Shown piece after piece: positions 47,754 through 55,074 of a stretch of 64,000 bases of DNA. The stretch is from the NCBI RefSeq assembly GCF_014207235.1, contig NZ_JACHDA010000002.1, positions 62,001 to 126,000 on the forward strand, written 5' to 3'. Position numbers and translations under genes: made by a program. The stretch comes from Sphingopyxis sp. JAI128 (GTDB lineage Bacteria > Pseudomonadota > Alphaproteobacteria > Sphingomonadales > Sphingomonadaceae). Every line of letters starts with the position of its first letter. The first letter of the stretch is position 1. A model generated the notes under the pieces. The model ran no database searches. It had not been told where the DNA came from and saw only the letters and a program-made list of their open reading frames with translations.

Positions 47754-48464
47754 ATGATCGACGTCTATTTCACGCCCACGCCGAACGGGCACAAGGTTTC
47801 CATCATGCTCGAAGAGATCGGGCTGGCGCATAATCTGATCGCGATGAACATGCTCGAGGGCGATCATCTGACCCCCGAATATCGCCGGATCAACCCGAAC
47901 GGTCGCCTGCCCGCGATCGTGGATCATGACCCAGTCGGCGGCGGGGCGCCGCTGCCGGTGTTCGAGAGCGGCGCGATCCTGCTCTACCTCGCGGAGAAGA
48001 GCGGACAATTGCTTCCCGAGAGCCCGCGCCGCCGGTCGCAGACGCAGCAATGGCTGATGTGGCAGATGGCGAGTTTCGGCCCGATGCAGGGGCAGGCGCA
48101 CCATTTCATCCGCTATGCGCCCGAGGGACAGACCTATCCCGTCGAACGCTATCGCAACGAGACGCTTCGCTTGCTCCACGTACTCAACGGGCGGCTGGCC
48201 GAGGCGGACTATCTGGCCGAGGAATATTCGGTCGCCGACATCGCGTGCTGGCCGTGGACGCGCGCGATCCGGGCGATCGGGCTGACGCTCGACGATTATC
48301 CCGCCGTCGCCGACTGGTTCGCGCGGATCGGCGGGCGCCCCGCGGTGATCGCGGGGACCGACGTCAAAAATGCCGCCAACCTGTCGAGCGCGCGGCCGGT
48401 GCTCACCGAGGAACAATGGTCGAATTTGTTCGGGAAAAATATGCTCGAGGCGCCGACGCGCTGA
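47754..48464 (+). CDS. Glutathione S-transferase, paralogue of the GST at 43979
   Basis: The 236-aa protein shares TPNGHKVSIMLEEIG, the INPNGRLPAIVD loop and VFESGAILLYLAEK with the GST at 43979, so the two are duplicates on either side of the TonB receptor. The C-terminal helical domain has QAHHFIRYAPEGQ like its paralogue. ATG 47754 was chosen because the GST fold begins there. It lies downstream of the receptor on the same strand. Confidence 0.88.
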   Translation: MIDVYFTPTPNGHKVSIMLEEIGLAHNLIAMNMLEGDHLTPEYRRINPNGRLPAIVDHDPVGGGAPLPVFESGAILLYLAEKSGQLLPESPRRRSQTQQWLMWQMASFGPMQGQAHHFIRYAPEGQTYPVERYRNETLRLLHVLNGRLAEADYLAEEYSVADIACWPWTRAIRAIGLTLDDYPAVADWFARIGGRPAVIAGTDVKNAANLSSARPVLTEEQWSNLFGKNMLEAPTR

Positions 48465-48494
48465 ACAATCTCCCCTCCCGCCTGCGGGAGGGAA

Positions 48495-49262
48495 TCAGAC
48501 CGTATCCGCGTGGCCCCATTGATATTCGACCTGTCCGCCCAGCCGCCGCACCGCGACCCAGTCGCCGCCCGCGAGACCGTCGTCCTCGATCAGCGCCATG
48601 ACGCCGCCCGCGATATCCTCGGGCGCGCACGCCTCGTTGTTCGCGAGCACGGTCTTCATCCAATCCGACTTGCCGCCCGCGCCGGTGGTGTCGAGGATCG
48701 GCGTGTCCACCAGCCCCGGCAGCATGCCCGCGACGCGAACGTTGCATTCTTCCTTCAGCGGCGCGCAGCAGCGCGTGAACATCATCACCGCTGCCTTGGT
48801 CGTCGCGTACATCGCATCGTAGAAGCCGGTGCCGAGCGCAACGGTCGAGACGGTGTTGACGATCACGCCACCCCCGCGCGCCTTCATCTTTCGCGCAACG
48901 ACCTGCGTCGCGGCGACGAGCGAGGTGATGTTGACGTCGATGATCCAGCGGATACGCGCCGCATCGACGTCGGGAAATTGCGGCAGGCCCGACACGACCC
49001 CGGCGTTGTTGTGCAATATATCGACGTCGCCGTGCGCCTCGAACCAGCTCTCGACCGACGGGATATCGGCCAGGTCGAGGACGTGGGTCGTCGCTCGCGC
49101 GCCCTTCGCCGCGACAAGCCGCGCGGTTTCGTCGAGCGCCTCTTCCTTGACATCGACGAGCTTGATTTCCGTCGCGCCGCGCTCCGCAAGCATCACCGCG
49201 GTCGCGCGGCCAATGCCGCCCGCCGAACCCGTCACAATGGCTATTTTGCCCTTGATATCCAT
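48495..49262 (-). CDS. SDR-family oxidoreductase
   Basis: The 255-aa SDR (ATG 49262) has TGSAGGIG, NNAGVV, NTVST and the YATTK active site. An Asp in LVDVKEEAL at the end of strand 2 favours NAD. The long upstream ORF extension (to 49562) is not conserved and was rejected. It is divergent from the MFS gene with a MarR-like palindrome between. It converges with the GST at 47754. Confidence 0.85.
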   Translation of the reverse strand: MDIKGKIAIVTGSAGGIGRATAVMLAERGATEIKLVDVKEEALDETARLVAAKGARATTHVLDLADIPSVESWFEAHGDVDILHNNAGVVSGLPQFPDVDAARIRWIIDVNITSLVAATQVVARKMKARGGGVIVNTVSTVALGTGFYDAMYATTKAAVMMFTRCCAPLKEECNVRVAGMLPGLVDTPILDTTGAGGKSDWMKTVLANNEACAPEDIAGGVMALIEDDGLAGGDWVAVRRLGGQVEYQWGHADTV

Positions 49263-49313
49263 CTCTTCTCTCCCGTCGATCTTGTCGCTACCGTAAAGCA
49301 CATTGACAGATAA

Positions 49314-49329
49314 ACTTAAATATCTAAGT
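49314..49329. promoter_or_regulatory. MarR-type operator candidate between SDR and MFS genes
   Basis: ACTTA-AATATC-TAAGT is a 16-bp near-palindrome with perfect 5-base arms, close to the TTAG...CTAA operators bound by many MarR-family regulators. It lies 50 bases upstream of the SDR start and 40 bases upstream of the MFS start. No MarR gene is in the window. Confidence 0.5.
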
Positions 49330-49368
49330 ATTTTTCGGCCGGGAAGACTCGCGCGTTTGGGGAGAGAT

Positions 49369-50664
49369 ATGACCGAGGCCACCGCCTTCAGTGCAGGCAA
49401 CGCAGCGCCGGCCCACGGCCATGCACTCCGCCGCAACGTCGCGCTCGCGATGCTCTTCGTCGTCGGTACGATCAACTTCGTCGACCGCCAGCTCCTGTCG
49501 GTGCTCGTCGAGCCGATCCGCGCCGAAATGAATTTCAGCGATACGCAATTCGGCCTGCTCACCGGCTTTGCCTTCGCGCTCTTCTATGCCGCCGCAGGCG
49601 TGCCGGTGGCGATGATCGCCGACCGCTGGAACCGGGTGAAGCTGATCGGTATCGCCTGCGTCGTGTGGAGCGGCTTCACCGCCGCGTGCGGGATGGTGTC
49701 GAGTTTCTGGCAATTGGCGTTGATGCGTTTCGGCGTTGGTGCCGGCGAAGCTGGTGGCACCGCGCCGTCGCTTTCCGTGATCGCCGACTATTATCCGCCG
49801 GCACAGCGGCCGTTCGCGATCGGAGCATTTACCTGCAACGGCCCGTTCGGCGTCTTTGTCGGCGCGACCTTCGGCGCATGGGCGGCCGCGAATATCGGCT
49901 GGCGCAATGCTTTCATCGTCATCGGGATCGTCGGCATTTTGATCGCACCCCTGTTGATCTGGCTGGTGCGCGAGCCCGCGCGCGGCCAGATGGACACGCA
50001 CAAGCCCGCCGACGAAGCCCTGCCCTTCAGCCAGAGCCTCGCGATGTTCATCCGCCGTCCGTCGCTGCGCATGGTGATGATCGGCAGTGGTCTCGCCGCC
50101 TTTGTGAGTTATGGCATGCTCAACTGGATCCCCGCCTTTCTGATGCGGACGCAGAAGATGCCGCTGGAGGCGATGGCAACATATTTCGGTCCCGCGGCGG
50201 GCATCACCTTCGGTATCGGCATTCTCGGCGGCGGCTGGCTGGTCAGCCACCGTGCGAAAGTATCGGCGCGCGCCTATGGCACCATTCCTGCGCTGGCGAC
50301 CGCGGTGCTGATCCCGACCTTCATCGCTGCGCTGCTCGTCGACAGCTGGCAGCTCTCGCTCGCACTGATGCTGGTCCCGATGGCCGCGTGTACCGCCTAT
50401 GTCGCCCCCGCCCTCGCGCTGGTGCAGAACCTCACCCCGCCGCGCAGCCGCGCGACCGCCGCTGCCGTGTTGATGCTGATGTTCAACATCATCGGCCTCG
50501 GCCTCGGTCCGTTGTTTGCAGGGATCGTCAGCGACAGCCTGAAGCCCGATTATGGCGACGATAGCCTCAGGTGGGCGCTGATGGCCTTGATGCCTTTCGC
50601 CGCCGCCGCCGGGTTCGCGCAATATCGGATGACGCGCCACCTCGAAAAGGATTTCGCCGAATGA
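49369..50664 (+). CDS. MFS transporter
   Basis: The 431-aa major facilitator protein has 12 helices, with NFVDRQLLSVLVEPI near the first helix and the signature loop MIADRWNRVKLIGIA between helices 2 and 3. It resembles spinster/aromatic-acid type MFS proteins in sphingomonad catabolic clusters. ATG 49369 follows GGGGAGAG. Its stop overlaps the next SDR start by 4 bases (ATGA), starting a plus-strand operon of six genes to 54796. Confidence 0.87.
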   Translation: MTEATAFSAGNAAPAHGHALRRNVALAMLFVVGTINFVDRQLLSVLVEPIRAEMNFSDTQFGLLTGFAFALFYAAAGVPVAMIADRWNRVKLIGIACVVWSGFTAACGMVSSFWQLALMRFGVGAGEAGGTAPSLSVIADYYPPAQRPFAIGAFTCNGPFGVFVGATFGAWAAANIGWRNAFIVIGIVGILIAPLLIWLVREPARGQMDTHKPADEALPFSQSLAMFIRRPSLRMVMIGSGLAAFVSYGMLNWIPAFLMRTQKMPLEAMATYFGPAAGITFGIGILGGGWLVSHRAKVSARAYGTIPALATAVLIPTFIAALLVDSWQLSLALMLVPMAACTAYVAPALALVQNLTPPRSRATAAAVLMLMFNIIGLGLGPLFAGIVSDSLKPDYGDDSLRWALMALMPFAAAAGFAQYRMTRHLEKDFAE

Positions 50665-51548
50665 CCGACGTCGCGGGCAAGACCGCCTTCATCACCGGCG
50701 GCGCCAGCGGGCTCGGGCTCGCGACCGCCCGGGCACTCGCCGCAAAGGGGGCCTCGGTGATCCTCGCCGACATCGACGCGGCAGGCGCCGAAAATGCTGC
50801 GGCGATGCTGCGCAGCGAGGGCGCCAGCGCGCTCGGCCTTCGCCTCGACGTCACGAGCGAAGAGAGCTGGGCGCAAGCCGGAGCGAAAGCCCGCAACTTC
50901 GGCCCGGTGCGCATCCTGTTCAGCAATGCCGGTGTCGGCGGCGGATCGGGCCCCTTCGAGCAATATGATACCGACGTCTGGCGCTGGAACTATGCCGTCA
51001 ACGCGCACGCGCATCTTTACGCCTGCCGGACCTTCCTCGGCGATATGAAGGCGTCGGGGGAGGCAAGCCACTTCGTCATCACCAGTTCGATGGTCGCGAT
51101 CGTTCCGCCGCCGATCTCGGTCGCCTATATCAGCTCCAAATATGCGACGCTCGGCATCGCGATGGCGCTGCGCAACGAACTCGCCGAAAGCTGCGTCGAC
51201 ATCTCGGTGCTGATGCCCGGCATGTCGGCGACGCGGATCGTCGAAACGACGCGCGAGTTGCGCCCGGTGGAAGTCGAGGTCGGCAAGGCCGCCGCGACGA
51301 GCCAGGCGATGCAAGGCGTGCTTGCCGGCGGCATGTCGCCCGACCGGATCGGCGCGCGCGTCGTGCAGGCGATCGAGAATGGCGAATACTGGATTTTCAC
51401 CCATCCCGAATGGAAGGCGATGGCGGAACTGGTGACGCAGGACATGCTGGCGTCGTTCGGCCCCTCCGCCGATCCCGATTACCGGGGCGACGATATCGAC
51501 GGGCTGATCGCGGCCAACGGCGGCCGCATGTTCGGCGCGAAGCTTTGA
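50661..51548 (+). CDS. SDR-family dehydrogenase (LigD/Calpha-dehydrogenase-like length)
   Basis: The 295-aa protein has TGGASGLG, LADIDAAGAE (acidic end of strand 2, NAD preference), SNAGVGG and YISSK. The C-terminal extension of about 50 residues and the pattern RIGARVVQAIENGEYWIFTHPEW resemble Calpha-dehydrogenases such as LigD. Specificity cannot be read from the sequence. It is coupled to the MFS gene by ATGA and followed by a SnoaL-like gene after 10 bases. Confidence 0.83.
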   Translation: MTDVAGKTAFITGGASGLGLATARALAAKGASVILADIDAAGAENAAAMLRSEGASALGLRLDVTSEESWAQAGAKARNFGPVRILFSNAGVGGGSGPFEQYDTDVWRWNYAVNAHAHLYACRTFLGDMKASGEASHFVITSSMVAIVPPPISVAYISSKYATLGIAMALRNELAESCVDISVLMPGMSATRIVETTRELRPVEVEVGKAAATSQAMQGVLAGGMSPDRIGARVVQAIENGEYWIFTHPEWKAMAELVTQDMLASFGPSADPDYRGDDIDGLIAANGGRMFGAKL

Positions 51549-51558
51549 GGAGAGAGAG

Positions 51559-51954
51559 ATGGCCGAGGAAAACGATATCCGCGAAATGGCGCAGCGATTT
51601 TTCGACGCGATCGAGGCGGGTGATATCGAAACGATGCAGGGCAGCTTCACCCCCGATGCCGAGATCTGGCACAATACCGACGAACTGATCGTCACTCCCG
51701 AACAGACCGCGCAGACGCTGACCGGCATGGTCGCGCGCATCAAGGACCGCGAATATGCCGACCGCCGCCTGACGGCCTTTCCCGGCGGCTTCGTCCAGCA
51801 GCATGTCCTGAAGGGCCGCCGTGTTCATGACGACGGCGAAGTCCGCCTGCCCTGCGCGATCGTGTGCAAGGTCGAAAATGGCAAGATCACACGGCTCGAC
51901 GAATATTTCGACAGCGCGCATGTCGCCGAATTTCGCAAATTTGCGAACGCCTGA
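51559..51954 (+). CDS. SnoaL/NTF2-like protein
   Basis: The 131-aa protein has the cone-like alpha+beta fold of NTF2-like enzymes: an N-terminal helix (AQRFFDAIEAGDIETMQG), SFTPDAEIWHN, and a C-terminal strand set (PCAIVCKVENGKITRLDEYFD). Such proteins bind small hydrophobic ligands, and may act as isomerases, cyclases or dehydratases. It has an AGGAGAGAG ribosome site and lies between SDR and CMD-like genes in one operon. Confidence 0.82.
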   Translation: MAEENDIREMAQRFFDAIEAGDIETMQGSFTPDAEIWHNTDELIVTPEQTAQTLTGMVARIKDREYADRRLTAFPGGFVQQHVLKGRRVHDDGEVRLPCAIVCKVENGKITRLDEYFDSAHVAEFRKFANA

Positions 51955-51964
51955 GGAGTCAATC

Positions 51965-52612
51965 ATGCCCGTCCTGCGCCAGGTTCCCCGGTCCGAAGTC
52001 ACCGACGAGACCGTCCTCGCCTATTACAACCGCCTGTTCGGCGAGCGCGACCCTGTCGCCGAGCCCGGCACCGCGACCGGCACGCCCGGCGACTGGTGGA
52101 CGGTGTTCGCGCTGTCGCCCGACATCTTCGAACATGCGGTCAAGGGCTTCGCCGTGTACCGCAACCCCGCGCGCACAATCGACCCGGTGCTGCGCGAGCT
52201 CGGTCAGACGCGCGCCGGCTGGGTCAAGGGTAGCCAGTTCGTCTTTTCCCAGCATTGCAAGTCGCTCCGCGGCCTTGGTGTCAGCGAGGAAAAGATCGCC
52301 GCTATCGCGCACTGGCAGGTGGCGGACTGCTATGACGAACAGGAACGCACCGTGCTGGCCTATGCCGATTGCCTGAGCCAGGCGGGCGGGCGCGTGCCGC
52401 TCGAGGTGTTCGACAAGCTCAAGAGTTTCTGGAACGACGAGCAGATCTTCGAGTTCACCTACATCACCTGCCTCTACGACATGCACGCCGTGATTACGCG
52501 CGCGCTACGCATGGAATATGATGCGCGCGAGGATCCGATCGTCGAGGTCGCCGCGCCCGAAGGCTTCAACGCCGCCGACTTCCTGAGCGCCCCGCGTCCC
52601 GCAAACGGGTGA
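51965..52612 (+). CDS. Carboxymuconolactone-decarboxylase/AhpD-like protein
   Basis: The 215-aa helical protein contains FSQHCKSLRGLG, close to the CxxH-type motif of the family, though here a single Cys precedes the helix (QHC), so AhpD-type thiol chemistry is not assured. ATG 51965 is preceded by GAGGAGTC. Its stop overlaps the next start. Long residues 150-215 (SFWNDEQIFEFTYITCLYDMHAV) are also typical. It probably acts on a ring-cleavage or peroxide intermediate. Confidence 0.8.
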   Translation: MPVLRQVPRSEVTDETVLAYYNRLFGERDPVAEPGTATGTPGDWWTVFALSPDIFEHAVKGFAVYRNPARTIDPVLRELGQTRAGWVKGSQFVFSQHCKSLRGLGVSEEKIAAIAHWQVADCYDEQERTVLAYADCLSQAGGRVPLEVFDKLKSFWNDEQIFEFTYITCLYDMHAVITRALRMEYDAREDPIVEVAAPEGFNAADFLSAPRPANG

Positions 52613-53526
52613 TGAGCGGCTACGGCACCCCCGAGGTCGTCGCGACGGGCCTTCGTTTTCCCGAAGGCCCCGTCCCGATGTCCGACGGGTCGGTCCTGCT
52701 GGTTGAAATCGCGCGCGGGACACTGACGCGCGTCACTCCCGATGGCAGGCGATCGGTCGTCGCCGAGCCCGGCGGCGGCCCGAACGGGCTTGCGATCGGG
52801 CCCGACGGAGCCGCCTATGTGTGCAACAATGGCGGGTTCGAATGGATCGAGGCCGGCGACCTGCTGTTCCCCGGTCATGCCGCGCATGCAGAACCTTGTG
52901 GTTCGATCCAGCGCGTCGACCTGACCACAGGTGCGGCGACGACGCTCTACGACAGTTTCGAGGGCGAGCGGTTGAAGGGGCCGAACGATATCGTCTTCGA
53001 TGGCGATGGGGGCTTCTGGTTCACCGATCATGGACAGGTTCGTGCAAACGGCCGCGATCATGGCGCCATCTATTACGCCGCCGCCGACGGGTCGCGGATC
53101 AGCCGCCAGCGCGCCGACATGATGGGACCGAACGGCATCGGCCTCTCGCCCGACGGCGCGACACTCTATGTCAGCGAGACGATGACCGCGCGCGTTTGGG
53201 CGATGGATATCGTCGCGCCGGGCGAACTGGCGCCCCCGCCGCCATGGGCCCCGGGCCGCTTCGTCGGCACGCCGCCCGCCTTTCGCCTGCTCGACAGCAT
53301 GGCGATCGAGGAAAGCGGGAATATCTGCGTCGGCACGATGGTCGAGGGCGGGATCACCGTGTTCGACCCCGATGGCGAGGGATCGGAGTTCGTGCCGCTG
53401 CCCGACATCGGCATCACCAACATCGCCTTTGGCGGCGCCGACCGGCGCGACGCTTATGTGACGGGGTCGACAAGGGGAACGCTCTACCGCCTACGATGGC
53501 CGCGCCGAGGTCTAATCGTCAACTAA
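52612..53526 (+). CDS. SMP-30/gluconolactonase-like protein
   Basis: The 304-aa beta-propeller protein has LRFPEGPVPM at the N-terminus (catalytic metal Glu), GPNDIVFDGDGGFWFTDHG and GPNGIGLSPDGATLYVSET, where the Asn and Asp residues ligate the metal in lactonases. It would hydrolyse a lactone in the pathway. Start ATG 52612 overlaps the CMD-like stop (TGATG). A perfect palindrome overlaps its own stop codon. Confidence 0.87.
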   Translation: MSGYGTPEVVATGLRFPEGPVPMSDGSVLLVEIARGTLTRVTPDGRRSVVAEPGGGPNGLAIGPDGAAYVCNNGGFEWIEAGDLLFPGHAAHAEPCGSIQRVDLTTGAATTLYDSFEGERLKGPNDIVFDGDGGFWFTDHGQVRANGRDHGAIYYAAADGSRISRQRADMMGPNGIGLSPDGATLYVSETMTARVWAMDIVAPGELAPPPPWAPGRFVGTPPAFRLLDSMAIEESGNICVGTMVEGGITVFDPDGEGSEFVPLPDIGITNIAFGGADRRDAYVTGSTRGTLYRLRWPRRGLIVN

Positions 53527-53535
53527 GTTGACGAT
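53515..53535. promoter_or_regulatory. 21-bp perfect palindrome upstream of GST
   Basis: Arms ATCGTCAACT (53515-53524) and AGTTGACGAT (53526-53535) flank a single central A. The core GTCAA-N5-TTGAC matches the 45256-45270 operator. It overlaps the end of the SMP-30 gene and lies 38 bases upstream of the GST ATG. It is low in GC for a terminator and has no T-run, so operator function is favoured. Confidence 0.6.
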
Positions 53536-53573
53536 TTGTTGGAAAAGCGATAAAAGAGTCGGGAGAGGACAAA

Positions 53574-54191
53574 ATGAAATTCTATACCAGCGTCGGCCCG
53601 AACCCGCGCGTCGTGAAGCTGTTCATGGCCGAAAAGGGTATCGAGATCCCCGAGGTCAGCATCGACCTGCGCGGCGGCGAGAACCGGCGCGCACCCTATA
53701 ATGTCGATGTGAATCCTGCGGGGCAAACGCCCGCGCTCGAACTCGACGACGGCCGTTTCGTTTGCGAGATCACCGCGATCTGCGAATATCTCGACGAGCA
53801 ATATCCCGATCCGAGTTTGATCGGTTCGACCCCCGAGGAACGTGCCAACACGCGCATGTGGACGCGGCGCGTCGACCTCAAGATTTGCGAACCGCTGACC
53901 AACGGTTTCCGCTTCGCCGAAGGGCTGCCGCTGTTCGAGGCCCGGCTGCGCTGCCTTCCCGAAGCGGCCGAGGGGTTGAAGGCAACAGCGCAGGACGGGA
54001 TCAAATGGCTCGATGCGCAGATCGCCGGGCGCGCGTTCGTCGCCGGCGACAGCTTCAGCCTCGCCGACATCATGCTGTTCGCCTTCCTCGATTTCGGCGC
54101 GTCGGTCGGTCAGCCGATCGACCGCGCCAACACGCACATTCTCGGCTGGTACGAGCGGGTAAAAAGCCGCCCCAGCGCTACCGCAAACTAA
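53574..54191 (+). CDS. Glutathione S-transferase (third in the cluster)
   Basis: The 205-aa GST has KFYTSVGPNPRVVKLF at the N-terminus (an S/P site instead of TPNG, so a different class from the other two), FVCEITAICEYLDEQYP for the glutathione gamma-Glu contact, and a helical C-domain (SFSLADIMLFAFLDFG). It has GGGAGAGG upstream of the ATG and is followed by a VOC gene after 11 bases. Likely conjugates or removes glutathione on a pathway intermediate. Confidence 0.87.
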   Translation: MKFYTSVGPNPRVVKLFMAEKGIEIPEVSIDLRGGENRRAPYNVDVNPAGQTPALELDDGRFVCEITAICEYLDEQYPDPSLIGSTPEERANTRMWTRRVDLKICEPLTNGFRFAEGLPLFEARLRCLPEAAEGLKATAQDGIKWLDAQIAGRAFVAGDSFSLADIMLFAFLDFGASVGQPIDRANTHILGWYERVKSRPSATAN

Positions 54192-54202
54192 GGAGACGGA
54201 TC

Positions 54203-54796
54203 ATGGCTGCAACGAATAGCGAGTTCGAATTCTGCGGGGTCAACCACCTCGCGCTCGTGTGCAAGGATATGGCGCGGACGGTCGAATTCTATCGCGACAA
54301 GCTCGGCATGCCGCTCACCAAGACGATCGACCTGCCCGGCGGGCGCGGCCAGCATTTCTTCTTCGACATCGGTAATGGCGACAGCCTCGCCTTCTTCTGG
54401 TTCCCCGACGCGCCCGAAGCAGTCCCCGGCATTTCGGCCCCCGCCGCGCTGCCGACGCGCGGCAGCTTCGTGTCCGCGCACGGATCGATGAACCATATCG
54501 CGATTAACGTCCGCGCCGACAAATTCGACGAATATTACAACCGCCTGATCGAGAAGGGTATCGAGGTCACGCCGGTGCTCAACCACGACGACAGCCCCAC
54601 CCAATCCTCGGCCGAATTGCACCCCGGCGTGTTCGTGCGATCGGTCTATTTCTTCGATCCCGACGGCGTCTGCCTCGAATTCGCCGCTTGGACCAAGGAA
54701 TTCGACGAGAGCGACGTCGCGCACGACCCGGTGCAGGCCGACGGCACGAAACGCGACGGCTTCATCACCGGCCGGACGCCGGCGCCCGCCGAATAG
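54203..54796 (+). CDS. VOC-family (glyoxalase/dioxygenase-like) protein
   Basis: The 197-aa protein has two paired beta-alpha-beta units of the vicinal-oxygen-chelate fold: FCGVNHLALVCKDMARTVEFYRD and a second half with MNHIAINVRADKFDEYYNRL, ending in FFDPDGVCLEFAAW. His and Glu residues in these segments are probably metal ligands. It may be a ring-cleaving dioxygenase, a glutathione-linked lyase or an isomerase; its GST neighbour favours a glutathione-linked step. It is the last gene of the operon before a terminator. Confidence 0.85.
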   Translation: MAATNSEFEFCGVNHLALVCKDMARTVEFYRDKLGMPLTKTIDLPGGRGQHFFFDIGNGDSLAFFWFPDAPEAVPGISAPAALPTRGSFVSAHGSMNHIAINVRADKFDEYYNRLIEKGIEVTPVLNHDDSPTQSSAELHPGVFVRSVYFFDPDGVCLEFAAWTKEFDESDVAHDPVQADGTKRDGFITGRTPAPAE

Positions 54797-54829
54797 ACAT
54801 CCCCAAATAGCTCGCTGAGAACTCCTCCT

Positions 54830-54857
54830 GACCCGGTCTTTTGGCCGGGTTCTTTTT
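54830..54857 (+). terminator. Rho-independent terminator of the plus-strand operon
   Basis: ACCCGG (54830-54835) and CCGGGT (54844-54849) form a 6-bp stem with an 8-base loop, followed by TCTTTTTT. It lies 34 bases past the VOC gene stop. Confidence 0.8.
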
Positions 54858-54881
54858 TGGCGAGTGTCGAGATGGCGGGTT

Positions 54882-55039
54882 TCGACCGATTGCGGTCTTT
54901 AATCCTCCCTGTGGCGCAGCCATGGGGAGGTGGCAGCGCGAAGCGCTGACGGAGGGGTAAATGGCGCGAGGTCGCCGCCCCTCCACCACCGCCTGCGGCG
55001 GCGGTCCCCCTCCCCATCGCTTCGCGACGGGGAGGATTT
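54882..55039. repeat. Dispersed palindromic repeat, copy 2
   Basis: The element starts with GACCG-ATTG-CGGTC and AATCCTCCCTG and ends GGGGAGGATTTT, with about 30-bp imperfect terminal inverted repeats and a CCGCCTGCGGCGGCGG centre. Copies are at 36615 and, in half, 43912. It fills most of the 54858-55074 gap. Confidence 0.7.
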
Positions 55040-55074
55040 TACCGTCCGCTCTCCACCCCTAAGCAGACCTTCTG

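Noticed and set aside
49324..50640. 438-aa minus-strand frame opposite the MFS transporter
   Set aside because: It is antisense to a complete MFS protein with loop signature motifs.
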